Made by a program: the position numbers and the translations under genes
Notes under the pieces: model-generated
What the model was told of the DNA's origin: nothing
Database searches by the model: none
Seen by the model: only the letters and a program-made list of their open reading frames with translations
Assembly (NCBI GenBank): GCA_905480565.1
Contig: CAJQQW010000444.1
Coordinates: 1-20,089, forward strand
Source of the DNA: an uncultured Halioglobus sp.
GTDB lineage: Bacteria; Pseudomonadota; Gammaproteobacteria; Pseudomonadales; Halieaceae
Length of the DNA: 20,089 nt
Direction of reading: 5' to 3'
Part shown: one piece after another, positions 8,038 to 16,285 of the stretch
Layout of the letters: every line of letters begins with the position of its first letter
Position numbering within the stretch: the stretch's first letter is position 1

Positions 8038-8520
8038 ATGACAATACAAGCTGGCGACAAGATACCCGATTGCACACTCAAGACCATGGGCGACAAAGGC
8101 CCGCAGGATATTGCGACCCAGGATATTTTTTCGGGCAAAAAAGTGCTGCTGTTTGCAGTGCCTGGTGCCTTTACTCCCGGCTGTAGTCTGACACACCTGC
8201 CCGGCTACGTGGTAAACGCCGACAAAATCAAGGCTCAGGGCGTCGACACTATCGCCTGCATGTCGGTGAATGACGCCTTCGTAATGGGTGCATGGGGCAA
8301 GGATCAGAACGCCAGCGAAATCCTGATGCTGGCCGATGGCAACGCTGACTTCACTGCTGCGCTGGGCTTGGAACTGGACGGTAGCGGTTTCGGCATGGGA
8401 ACCCGCAGCCAACGCTTCGCCATGATTGTCGAGGACGGCACCGTGACCCACCTCAACGTAGAGGATGGGCCGGGTATCGACGCAAGTTCCGCCGAAACCA
8501 TGATGACTCTCCTGCAGTAA
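8038..8520 (+). CDS. Peroxiredoxin, Prx5 type
   Basis: A 160-residue thiol peroxidase of the Prx5 family, which reduces H2O2 and organic or lipid hydroperoxides in the cytoplasm using glutathione/glutaredoxin or thioredoxin. The active-site stretch VPGAFTPGCS (41-50) carries the peroxidatic Cys49 with Thr46, and the catalytic Arg is likely R126 in TRSQRFAM. Other family markers are HLPGYV (53-58) and VNDAFVM-x-AW (77-86). Cys12 and Cys74 are the other cysteines; whether either resolves the sulfenate is unclear. TAAGGAG six bases before ATG 8038 fixes the start. Length equals the family norm. It is divergent from the methyltransferase gene and ends 22 bases before the convergent symporter gene, with no obvious terminator between them. 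Confidence 0.95.
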   Translation: MTIQAGDKIPDCTLKTMGDKGPQDIATQDIFSGKKVLLFAVPGAFTPGCSLTHLPGYVVNADKIKAQGVDTIACMSVNDAFVMGAWGKDQNASEILMLADGNADFTAALGLELDGSGFGMGTRSQRFAMIVEDGTVTHLNVEDGPGIDASSAETMMTLLQ

Positions 8521-8542
8521 ACGGCGAAAACGGGGCGAGTTG

Positions 8543-9913
8543 TCAGGTCAGCAAGATGTAACACACACTGCTTATCACCACCGCCCCCATCAAGTTGATC
8601 AATGCACCCTCCTGCGCCATTTGCGCAGTCGATAAAGCGCCACTGCTGAACACCACAGTATTAGGCCCAGTCGCCACCGGTAGCATAAACGCGCAACTGG
8701 CACTCATGGCGGCCGGCACCATAATGAGTTCCGGCGGCAGATTAGCGGCCAGGGCAGCGGCTGCAAGAATCGGCATTAAAAGCGCAGTGCTGGCTGTGTT
8801 CGAAGTGGTTTCAGTCATCAGCGTCACCGCAATACAAATCGTCACCATCAGCAGATAAACGGGCATACTGATCATGGCCGCCAGCCCCTGACCCATCACA
8901 TCACTGATCCCGGAACTGACAAACCCCTTGGCCAGGCAGATGCCTCCAGAAAATAACAGCAATACACCCCAAGGTATTGTGGTCGCCCGCTCCCAGGTCA
9001 GCAGGCGGTTCCCTCGGCCATCTGGTACTAAAAACAGCAGGACCACAGCCAGCAGAGCGACAGAGGCATCGTTGGCCGAGGGTAAGTTCAACCACGCTTG
9101 CCAGCCGCCAAACGGCTCTCCACGGGTGATCCAGGCAAGTGCTGTAAGCCCAAAAATTATCATGACGCGTCGCTCCTGCGGCTGCCACGGTCCCACTTTG
9201 GGCAGCTTCAAGGCCAGCGATCCCTGCAGGTTACGCGTGAGCACCAGGGCCATGGCTGGCACCAGCAGCACCACCACAGGCAAGGCCCAACGCATCCACT
9301 GGGTGAAGCTGATCGATTGGCCTGTAGTTTCCTTATAAACTTGCATAAAAATCAGATTGGGGGGTGTGCCGATAGGCGTTCCCAAGCCGCCGATACTGGC
9401 CGCATAGGCTATCCCCAGCAACAGGGGCGGCGCGAGTTTCGAGCGGTTTTCGGCACCGTCAAGCAGAGCCAGCGCTACCGGAAGAAGCATCAATGAGGTA
9501 GCGGTGTTGGATATCCACATACTCAGCACAGCTGCGGCGGCCATGAAACCCATGACGAGGCGCCGCCCACTGGACGCACCAAAGAGGTTGACCATTCCCA
9601 GAGCAATCCGCCGATGAGCCCCGGAGTGCTCCATCGCTTTGGACAGCAGGAACCCTCCCAACAACAACAGAATCAGCGGGGAGCCATAGGCCTGCGCCAC
9701 TTCCGTGGGGGTCAGCACCCCAAACAGCGGAAATATGGACAGCGGTAACAGCGAAGTGACAGGAATCGGCACCGGCTCAAACACCCACCAGACGACGCAG
9801 ACCACAGCCACGAACGCTACCGTTGCCGCATCACCGCCATAGCCTGCCCCAAGGCAGGCCGTCGCTGCACCCGCGCCCACCAGAGGCCCTACCCAGAGGG
9901 CCATGTCATTCAT
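8543..9913 (-). CDS. DASS/SLC13 family sodium-coupled anion symporter
   Basis: An integral membrane carrier that would couple sodium entry to uptake of dicarboxylates such as succinate, or of another divalent anion. With the chosen start it has 456 residues. Both sodium-site SNT motifs are present, SMWISNTATS (about 131-140) and TETTSNTAST (about 367-376), with the hairpin motifs GTPIGTPPN (178-186) and LPVATGPN (411-418) that mark the two inverted repeats of the divalent-anion/Na+ symporter fold. WWVFEPVPIP near residue 42-51 is also typical. Starts at 9955 and 10000 are in frame, but they add residues with no counterpart in the family; the chosen ATG gives a first TM (ALWVGPLVGAGAATACL) in the usual place. 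No start has a well-spaced Shine-Dalgarno. It is divergent from moaA. Confidence 0.9.
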   Translation of the reverse strand: MNDMALWVGPLVGAGAATACLGAGYGGDAATVAFVAVVCVVWWVFEPVPIPVTSLLPLSIFPLFGVLTPTEVAQAYGSPLILLLLGGFLLSKAMEHSGAHRRIALGMVNLFGASSGRRLVMGFMAAAAVLSMWISNTATSLMLLPVALALLDGAENRSKLAPPLLLGIAYAASIGGLGTPIGTPPNLIFMQVYKETTGQSISFTQWMRWALPVVVLLVPAMALVLTRNLQGSLALKLPKVGPWQPQERRVMIIFGLTALAWITRGEPFGGWQAWLNLPSANDASVALLAVVLLFLVPDGRGNRLLTWERATTIPWGVLLLFSGGICLAKGFVSSGISDVMGQGLAAMISMPVYLLMVTICIAVTLMTETTSNTASTALLMPILAAAALAANLPPELIMVPAAMSASCAFMLPVATGPNTVVFSSGALSTAQMAQEGALINLMGAVVISSVCYILLT

Positions 9914-10024
9914 CCTCGACACGTCAACTACTCCAGCGATCAGTGTGAGTGGCATCCTGTCCCACCAGCCGGTCGCTGTAAAGCCCGCTGGAGGTGTCAA
10001 ACGCGAAAGGCTACACTCCCGACC

Positions 10025-11035
10025 ATGGAATATGAATTACCTCAAACACTGACAGACCGATTCGGGCGTCGGGTAGACTACCTCCGCCTCTCTGTCACTG
10101 ACCGATGCGATTTTCGCTGTGTTTACTGCATGGCGGAAGATATGACCTTTGCGCCCAAGCAGCAGGTATTGACACTGGAGGAACTGCAGGAGGTAGCCGG
10201 GGCCTTCGTCGAACTCGGTGTACGCAAGATACGCCTGACCGGCGGTGAACCTCTGGTTCGTAATAATATCCTGTCGCTGGTGGAACCCTTGGGAAAGCTC
10301 AAGGGTCTCGAGCAACTCGCCCTTACCACCAACGGATCACAACTGCACCGCCTGGCAGAGCCCCTTTTTTCAATGGGCGTAAGCAGAATCAATGTCAGCC
10401 TGGATAGCCTCGAACCAAGAAAGTTTCGGCAACTGACGCGGCACGGCAACCTCGACCAGGTTATTGCGGGCATCGATTCAGCTATCGACGCGGGTTTTAG
10501 CCGTATCAGGTTAAATGCGGTTATTCTGAAGGGACGCAACGAAGACGAAGTACTGGACCTTGTAGCCTTCGCGCTGCAACGAGGTATTGATATCGCCTTC
10601 ATCGAGGAAATGCCCCTGGGCAGAATTGACGAGCACGACAGAGCGCTGAGCTTCCTGAGCAGCGAGGCCTTGCGCCAGATCATTGCTCGCCAACACACTC
10701 TGGAGACCACACCCGAGCAGCGGGACGCTGGCGGCCCGGCGCGCTACTACAAGACGGGGAGCAGCCCGAGCCGCATCGGCTTTATATCACCCCACAGTCA
10801 CAATTTCTGTCACCTTTGTAACCGGGTCAGGGTGACCGCAGAGGGTCGGCTGCTGCTTTGCTTGGGCAATGAACACTCCGTCGACTTGCGAGCGGTGCTG
10901 CGTTCAGATGACTACTCGAGACAGCTGCTCAAGAGAACTATCGTTGAATCGCTCGATATCAAGCCGGAAAAGCATTACTTCAACCTCAACGAACCGCCAC
11001 AAATCGTTCGCTTCATGAACGCCGCGGGCGGTTAG
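10025..11035 (+). CDS. moaA: GTP 3',8-cyclase MoaA
   Basis: A 336-residue radical SAM enzyme that, with MoaC, turns GTP into cyclic pyranopterin monophosphate, the first step of molybdenum cofactor synthesis. The N-terminal cluster motif is C28-x3-C32-x2-C35 (TDRCDFRCVYC), followed by RLTGGEPLVR (70-79, SAM binding) and TTNGS (101-105). The second, GTP-binding cluster is C262-x2-C265-x13-C279. The protein ends in the conserved double glycine (335-336). All catalytic elements are intact. It is divergent from the symporter. The next gene starts 52 bases downstream with no terminator, so moaA may head an operon with the MoxR and VWA genes. No other moa, moe or mob gene is in the window. Confidence 0.96.
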   Translation: MEYELPQTLTDRFGRRVDYLRLSVTDRCDFRCVYCMAEDMTFAPKQQVLTLEELQEVAGAFVELGVRKIRLTGGEPLVRNNILSLVEPLGKLKGLEQLALTTNGSQLHRLAEPLFSMGVSRINVSLDSLEPRKFRQLTRHGNLDQVIAGIDSAIDAGFSRIRLNAVILKGRNEDEVLDLVAFALQRGIDIAFIEEMPLGRIDEHDRALSFLSSEALRQIIARQHTLETTPEQRDAGGPARYYKTGSSPSRIGFISPHSHNFCHLCNRVRVTAEGRLLLCLGNEHSVDLRAVLRSDDYSRQLLKRTIVESLDIKPEKHYFNLNEPPQIVRFMNAAGG

Positions 11036-11076
11036 CCGAAGCCCACGCCGCAGTTACTTTTCATCTAATCCCCATT

Positions 11077-11080
11077 GAGG
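11077..11080 (+). promoter_or_regulatory. Shine-Dalgarno for the TTG start of the MoxR gene
   Basis: GAGG (within TTGAGG) ends 7 bases before TTG 11088. No ATG or GTG lies nearby in frame upstream of the conserved AAA+ domain, so this site supports the unusual TTG start. Confidence 0.6.
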
Positions 11081-11087
11081 TATCGCT

Positions 11088-12041
11088 TTGCACACTCAGG
11101 ATTTTCCCCAGCTTGAATCAGTCGAACGCATAGAGCAGGGGTTCGAAGCCCACGGTTATATCTGCAGCAGAAAAATTGCAACGGCCGTGTTCCTCGCATT
11201 TCAGCTGCGCAAGCCGGTACTGGTAGAAGGCCCGCCCGGAGTGGGCAAGACTGAACTCGCAAAAACTATCGCCGTTCTGCTAGATACGCCGCTCATACGC
11301 CTACAGTGCTACGAAGGGCTGGATGAGGCCAAGGCGCTGTACGAGTGGAAGTATGGCAAACAGCTCTTATATACCCAAGTGCTCAAAGAAAAGCTCGGTG
11401 ACCTCCTCAAGGGCGCCGATGGCCTCGCAGAATCTGTGGAGAGACTGCACCTGTTCGGCGATATTTTTTACTCGGAGGAGTTTCTGGAACCACGCCCCCT
11501 GCTAAAGGCAATGCAGCAAGAGAAAGGCGCGATCCTGCTGATCGACGAAGTAGACAAATCCGACTACGAGTTCGAGTCACTGCTGCTGGAAATTCTTTCC
11601 GAATATCAGGTTTCAATACCGGAGATTGGCACGGTGAAAGCGACCACCTCTCCCATGGTATTCCTCACGAGTAACAACACGCGGGATATTTCTGATGCGC
11701 TCAAAAGACGCTGCCTGCATCTCTACATCCCGTTCCCCTCGGTCGAGTTGGAAGAGCGCATTATCCAGACCCGCGTGCCCAATGTGCAGGAGCAAATGCG
11801 CCACCAGCTGGTAGCATTCGTACACTCCCTGCGCCAACTCGACCTGAAGAAGGCGCCGGCCATTTCAGAAACTATCGACTGGGCCCGCAGTCTCATGCTG
11901 CTCCATGCTGACGAACTGGGTGAAGAAATAGTGCGCAGCACTCTCAATGTACTGCTGAAGTACGAGGACGACATCGAAGCAACTGATCCCGCACTGCGCA
12001 GTCTGCTTGCCGGCGAGGGCACGAGCCAGCCCGGTCACTGA
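11088..12041 (+). CDS. MoxR-family AAA+ ATPase (CoxD-like)
   Basis: A 317-residue MoxR-type AAA+ ATPase. Members work as chaperone-like motors with VWA-domain partners to insert metal or fold enzyme complexes. Visible: Walker A GPPGVGKTE (48-56), Walker B ILLIDEVDK (149-157), sensor 1 TSNN (194-197), the arginine-finger region DALKRRCLHLYIPFP (203-217) and the C-terminal lid. The start is TTG with GAGG seven bases upstream. The VWA partner starts 12 bases after the stop, the classical MoxR-VWA pair. In carbon monoxide dehydrogenase clusters CoxD (MoxR) and CoxE (VWA) mature the molybdenum-copper site; a similar role here is an inference strengthened by moaA just upstream. Which client enzyme it serves is unknown. 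Confidence 0.92.
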   Translation: MHTQDFPQLESVERIEQGFEAHGYICSRKIATAVFLAFQLRKPVLVEGPPGVGKTELAKTIAVLLDTPLIRLQCYEGLDEAKALYEWKYGKQLLYTQVLKEKLGDLLKGADGLAESVERLHLFGDIFYSEEFLEPRPLLKAMQQEKGAILLIDEVDKSDYEFESLLLEILSEYQVSIPEIGTVKATTSPMVFLTSNNTRDISDALKRRCLHLYIPFPSVELEERIIQTRVPNVQEQMRHQLVAFVHSLRQLDLKKAPAISETIDWARSLMLLHADELGEEIVRSTLNVLLKYEDDIEATDPALRSLLAGEGTSQPGH

Positions 12042-12053
12042 CGGATAGATACG

Positions 12054-13472
12054 ATGCAGTCGAATCTCATCAGTTTTATCCAGATGCTGCGCAGCCACGA
12101 GGTGAGGGTCTCTCCAGCAGAGACGCTGGATGCAACAGAGGTGACCGCTGCACTTGGTTATACAGATCGCGAAATCCTGCGCGATGGGCTGGCTATGACA
12201 CTGGCCAAAACCGCGGAGGAAGAGGCTATTTTTTTGCACTGTTTCGAGCGATTCTTCAAACAGGGTCTGGCTGACTTCACAGCTCCCGAGCAGGCCGATG
12301 GTGAGCAGGCCGATGCAACGCCTTCCGACGAAGACAGCGAAACGTCCGGCGATAATTTCGACGGCTCACCGGAAAATGCCCTAGAACAGGCCGCGGAAGA
12401 CTCACCTGCCTTGCGTTCACTCATGCAGGGCCCGTTAATGCAGAACCTGCTAAACAACGAGCGCAACGAACTCACTTTGGCAATGAATCAGGCTGCACAG
12501 CAAGTGGATCTGCAGCAGATACAGATGTTCACCCAAAAAGGGCAGTTCACGCGGCGCATACTGGATGCCATGGGTGAGGAGCAGATCCGCAGGGCAATTA
12601 TCGAACTGGAGCAGGCAGGCAATCCCACCCTGCCGTTGCTTCAGCGCTACCGCGACATGCTCCGGGAGCAAGTGCGCGACTACGTTGAGCGCGAATATTT
12701 GCTCCATGCCGAGGGCAAGACACAGCAATTCATGGATGAAATTCTCAGCAAAACCCGTCTAAATAATATTGAGCATGTTTACGTAGGCAAGGTACAAAAT
12801 CTAATCCGAAAAATGGCCAAAAAATTAGCGAGTCAATACTCCCGAAAGCGCAAGCAAGTGAAACGCGGACAATTGGATATGCCAAAAACGCTGCGCAAGG
12901 GTATTCCCAACGACGGGGTCATGTTCAACACCTATTGGCGTCAAGTTAAAAAAGATAAGCCCCAAGTACTCGCTGTCTGCGATGTTAGCGGATCAGTGGC
13001 TGCTTATGCGAAGTTCCTGTTGCTGTTTCTGTACAGCTTGCAGGACGTGCTGCCAAGGGTGCGCAGTTTTGCTTTTTCCAGTCACCTTGGAGAAGTTAGC
13101 GAATATTTTGATGATTATCCCGTTGAGAAAGCGGTCGAGCTGATTAACTGGAAGTACGGTGGCGCTACTGACTATGGCAACAGCCTGTTGGATTTCGCTA
13201 ATTTGGCACTGGCGGATATAAGCAGCAATACCACGGTCATTATTTTGGGGGATGCCCGCAATAATCACGGTGACCCGCGTCTGGATATTCTTCAGAGCGT
13301 CTACCAGCGCTCCCAGCGCGTGATCTGGCTGAACCCGGAATCAAGAAAATCCTGGGGGACCGGAGATTCTGAGATGCTCCGCTACCAAAGCGCCTGTCAT
13401 TTTAGCGCCGAATGCAATAACCTTGTGCACTTGGAGCGAATTATAGAACAACTGCTCAAGAGCACTCGCTGA
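12054..13472 (+). CDS. VWA-domain protein, CoxE-like
   Basis: A 472-residue partner of the MoxR ATPase. An N-terminal helical part is followed by an acidic, low-complexity linker (about 78-118, rich in Asp, Glu, Ser), a charged helical segment, a basic patch near residues 255-275 (SRKRKQVKRG), and a C-terminal von Willebrand A domain. The metal-ion-dependent adhesion site is complete: D310-x-S312-x-S314 (DVSGS), T372 in GGATDYG, and D400 in ILGDARNN. This arrangement matches CoxE-like proteins. The client protein is unknown. A short in-frame tandem repeat lies in the acidic linker. The gene is 12 bases after the MoxR stop; the 240 bases after it are rich in inverted repeats but lack a typical U-tract terminator. 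Confidence 0.9.
   Translation: MQSNLISFIQMLRSHEVRVSPAETLDATEVTAALGYTDREILRDGLAMTLAKTAEEEAIFLHCFERFFKQGLADFTAPEQADGEQADATPSDEDSETSGDNFDGSPENALEQAAEDSPALRSLMQGPLMQNLLNNERNELTLAMNQAAQQVDLQQIQMFTQKGQFTRRILDAMGEEQIRRAIIELEQAGNPTLPLLQRYRDMLREQVRDYVEREYLLHAEGKTQQFMDEILSKTRLNNIEHVYVGKVQNLIRKMAKKLASQYSRKRKQVKRGQLDMPKTLRKGIPNDGVMFNTYWRQVKKDKPQVLAVCDVSGSVAAYAKFLLLFLYSLQDVLPRVRSFAFSSHLGEVSEYFDDYPVEKAVELINWKYGGATDYGNSLLDFANLALADISSNTTVIILGDARNNHGDPRLDILQSVYQRSQRVIWLNPESRKSWGTGDSEMLRYQSACHFSAECNNLVHLERIIEQLLKSTR
12288..12317 (+). repeat. In-frame 15-bp tandem duplication in the VWA gene's acidic linker
   Basis: GAGCAGGCCGAT occurs at 12288-12299 and again at 12303-12314, a period of 15 bases, with 13 of 15 positions equal between the two units. 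It encodes EQADG-EQADA and leaves the frame intact, so it looks like a slippage expansion within a disordered linker. Confidence 0.7.
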
Positions 13473-13488
13473 TCTCATAGGGCTTACT

Positions 13489-13611
13489 CTGCAAGGATTG
13501 CAGTTACCGCAGCGTCGTTTGTGGTCGACACTGCAAATGCCTGGCGTGTAGGTCTCCCACCATTGCCACGCGTTGCCTGGCAACCGCCGAGAGACCACCG
13601 CGCCAAGTGGT
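13489..13611. other. Inverted-repeat-rich spacer between VWA and DUF1631-like genes
   Basis: Three potential hairpins lie in this spacer. CTGCAA-GGA-TTGCAG (13489-13503) is a 6-bp stem with a 3-base loop. GGTCTC (13551-13556) pairs with GAGACC (13591-13596) around an inner TTGCCA/TGGCAA stem (13563-13568, 13578-13583). ACCAC (13594-13598) pairs with GTGGT (13607-13611) and competes with the outer stem for three bases. None is followed by a U-tract. The rest of the 240-base gap shows nothing I can name, and I found no convincing promoter. Confidence 0.4.
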
Positions 13612-13712
13612 GCTCTTGTTGATTTACATATGTCTAAACGTTTACTTGCGAGGGAACTGTTCTTCTGAAACTCGGGGCTGAACAAATACCTTTTCCCTGC
13701 TCACTGCGCGAA

Positions 13713-15875
13713 TTGGTGATGGACCGCTATGCCGAGTCTCCTGGCGCGGGTGCCAATGCCCATCCGATGGATACTGCCGAGCTGGTCGAGTATTTGAAGA
13801 GCGTAGAAGACTTTAGTATTCCGCCCTGGATAGCGGTTATGGAAAAAGTCGACGCCATGGGGGATCCGGCCACCCCCTCGCGTGAGCAAACCGCTATTTT
13901 GCGCTGGCTCGGCAAGGGCCTGGAGTTATGGGAGAAGCAGTATCCTCTGGAGGGACGTCTCGGGACTCAGGTACGACATCTGAAACCACTGGCCGCAGCA
14001 CTCGCCGTAACTGAGCCTGACTTCCTGCAGCCGGGAGCCCACCCACTGCACCAAATCCTCGACAGTATTCACGAACGTGCCGTAGGGTGGCAGTCTCGCC
14101 TCGACCGGGTTGGTGCAGCATTAGAGCAGCAGGTGACACAAACCATAGAAAATGCCCGCGGGTGGTTTGACGATCACTCGACTGACTTGACACTCGTCGC
14201 GCAAAATTTTTCTTCCGCAGCTGAAAAGGATCAGGTCCGAGCCCGACGCATGGTCCAGCGCGTGGTCGAGACAGAAGCAGGCAAGGTGAGAACCGCAGAG
14301 GCCAAGGGTGAAGCCGCACGCATGATCAACGCAGAGCTGGCGCATTACGATACACCGGAAGAAATCGGCGAATTCCTCACAGGGCCCTGGTTCACCAGTG
14401 CACAGCTGCTGCTATTGAAGTTCGGCGCGGAGTCCGAGGAATGGCAACTGATGACCACCACGACACACGACCTGCTTGACTCATTGCAAACACTGGGCGA
14501 CGCCGATGATGAGCGACGCCAGTATATTTTTGAAGCGGTCACCGAACTGCCTAAAAGAATGCGCCGCTGGCTGCTCAGCCTGCATCACGATACAGAAGCG
14601 GTCAACGAATCGATAGGGCTCGTGGAGCGCGCCCATCTGCGCATCTTGCGAGAGCAGCCAGTAAAACTGAGCCGCATCGCACCCATTGTTGTCATAGATG
14701 ACAACGGGGGCCAGACAGCTACCACACAATCCAACGCGGTTCTAAATACGCTGAAACAGTGCTCCGAGGGTCAGTGGTTTATCATCAATCACGATAACAG
14801 CGTTCTCCGAGCACAGCTGGTGCTAAAAATCGAACAGTCGCAACAAATGGTGTTCGCTAACATGGCGGGGGTGAAAGCCCTGCAGCTCAGTTACGAAGAC
14901 TTCGATCAGCTAGTGACCGACCACAAGATTACTCCTATTCACTGCGGTGCCAGCTTCAGCTTGTGTCTCGCGCAAGCAGCAGGCGTGGATACCATCGAAA
15001 TACTCAACGCGCTGGTGGGCGCCATGCAAGGCATGGAGCCCGCCGCTGCGCCCGCCGCCACCCTGAACACTGGCGCCCTGGCAGACAGCGATCTCGTTGA
15101 AATTCTTCCCAATGAACTCGACTCCGTGCTCGGCGCACCGGAGGATGATATCGAAGCAGAGCTGGAACCTCCATCGCTGGAGGAGTTAGAGCGCCATGCT
15201 GCAGCGGAGCCCTCCTTCGCAGGCTATCTCAGCAAGGCCAAACCCGAACGGCCGCCACCGGCACCCCCAGCCCAACAAACCAGCAGCGGAGAAAAGTCGG
15301 CGGGGTCCCTCGCGGAACAGGCACAGGCTATCAAGCCAAGGGCATCGGTATCGCCACCTCCGCCCACGAATAACGCGGAGAAACCCGCGTTTCCCAGCGG
15401 CGCGGGGCTGGATATCGAGGAAACCAGTCGCTTTCTCTCAACCGATGACAGAGCGAATGCCGGGTTGCTAAACACGAATCAAGAGACACCCAGCCACCTC
15501 GGCACCACCGGGGAAGATACTGCGCCCGCGGGCGAAAAGCCACTAAACGAGAACGCCCAGGCCAGGCACCTTAAGGGCTCCAGCGCCGGGCTGCTCGATG
15601 GCGAAGCGCCTCCTGATGCAAACCGACAGGTTGACCTGCCCATGGGTGTCTGGATCGGCTTTCATGATGGAGAAGCCCCCACTATGGCCAGGCTCGCCGT
15701 GTTCGATCCCAACGAGGACTGCTTTATTTTTGTCAATCGTCAAGGCGTCAAGATTCGCATCGTCTCGCGGCACGAAATGCTGTCTCTGATAGACCATGAC
15801 ATGGTAGATATTCTGCAAGTCACCTCCAATTTTCGAGAAGTGGTTACCGCAGCAAGAAAAAATCTGGAATCCTAG
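13713..15875 (+). CDS. DUF1631-like protein with duplicated C-terminal beta module
   Basis: About 720 residues, cytoplasmic, with no signal or TM segment. Residues 110-320 resemble the C-terminal half of DUF1631 (HPLHQILDSI, then R-MVQRVVETEAGK, FLTGPWF-x-SAQLLLLKFG, EEW, and ERRQYIFEAVTELPKRMRRWL). The long N-terminal half typical of Pseudomonas DUF1631 proteins is absent. Residues 353-409 and 645-701 are two copies of a 57-residue beta-rich module that align without gaps and share F-x-N-x-x-GVK; they are separated by an acidic, Pro/Ala-rich linker (about 420-640). The start is ambiguous: TTG 13713, GTG 13716 and ATG 13719 are consecutive in-frame codons and none has a Shine-Dalgarno. Numbering here is from TTG. 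A PilZ gene follows after 18 bases, suggesting an operon linked to c-di-GMP. Molecular function is unknown. Confidence 0.72.
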   Translation: MVMDRYAESPGAGANAHPMDTAELVEYLKSVEDFSIPPWIAVMEKVDAMGDPATPSREQTAILRWLGKGLELWEKQYPLEGRLGTQVRHLKPLAAALAVTEPDFLQPGAHPLHQILDSIHERAVGWQSRLDRVGAALEQQVTQTIENARGWFDDHSTDLTLVAQNFSSAAEKDQVRARRMVQRVVETEAGKVRTAEAKGEAARMINAELAHYDTPEEIGEFLTGPWFTSAQLLLLKFGAESEEWQLMTTTTHDLLDSLQTLGDADDERRQYIFEAVTELPKRMRRWLLSLHHDTEAVNESIGLVERAHLRILREQPVKLSRIAPIVVIDDNGGQTATTQSNAVLNTLKQCSEGQWFIINHDNSVLRAQLVLKIEQSQQMVFANMAGVKALQLSYEDFDQLVTDHKITPIHCGASFSLCLAQAAGVDTIEILNALVGAMQGMEPAAAPAATLNTGALADSDLVEILPNELDSVLGAPEDDIEAELEPPSLEELERHAAAEPSFAGYLSKAKPERPPPAPPAQQTSSGEKSAGSLAEQAQAIKPRASVSPPPPTNNAEKPAFPSGAGLDIEETSRFLSTDDRANAGLLNTNQETPSHLGTTGEDTAPAGEKPLNENAQARHLKGSSAGLLDGEAPPDANRQVDLPMGVWIGFHDGEAPTMARLAVFDPNEDCFIFVNRQGVKIRIVSRHEMLSLIDHDMVDILQVTSNFREVVTAARKNLES

Positions 15876-15893
15876 GGGCGCTCACTTCTACTC

Positions 15894-16247
15894 ATGAATG
15901 AAAAGAGACAATACCACCGTGTGCCGGCAGCAAGCGCGACATTCGTAGAGCTGGAAGCACCAGGCATCGATAAAGATGAGGCAGGAAGAGTAGTAGTCTG
16001 CAAATCCCTTGACGTATCCAGAGGCGGCTTGCAGGTGGTCCTCGAAGAAGAGCCTATCCTCGGCGCCATTCTCCAGATTGGTGTTGCCGTACCCGGGTCG
16101 CAGGACACAATCTACCTCGTGGGCGACGTGCGCTGGTGTCTTCCAGATCGAGACACACCGGGCGCCTGGTTATGCGGTTTCCAGCTAATGAACGCCAACG
16201 ACTCAGATATAAAAAGCTGGATTGAACTTATCACTAATCTGGAGTAG
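15894..16247 (+). CDS. PilZ-domain c-di-GMP receptor
   Basis: A 117-residue single-domain PilZ protein. The c-di-GMP binding residues are intact: R5-x3-R9 (RQYHR) at the N terminus and D40-x-S42-x-x-G45 (DVSRGG). The rest is the expected beta-barrel with a W-x-L-CGFQL strand (about 92-98) and a short C-terminal helix. Such proteins bind the second messenger and change partner activity, often in motility, pili or exopolysaccharide. Because both motifs are present, it should bind c-di-GMP, unlike the non-binding pilus protein that named the family. It follows the DUF1631-like gene by 18 bases, so they are likely cotranscribed, and it converges with pilU 38 bases away. Confidence 0.92.
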   Translation: MNEKRQYHRVPAASATFVELEAPGIDKDEAGRVVVCKSLDVSRGGLQVVLEEEPILGAILQIGVAVPGSQDTIYLVGDVRWCLPDRDTPGAWLCGFQLMNANDSDIKSWIELITNLE

Positions 16248-16285
16248 CAGTCGCAACTCGCTGTCGGCGATTATGAATTCAGTTG

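Noticed and set aside
8013..8451. Minus-strand open frame over the peroxiredoxin gene.
   Set aside because: Shadow of the peroxiredoxin, whose active-site motif and Shine-Dalgarno are clear on the plus strand.
9914..10000. Longer symporter start at 10000 or 9955.
   Set aside because: Extra residues precede the first TM segment without family support; the start at 9913 gives the usual topology, although its Shine-Dalgarno is poor too.
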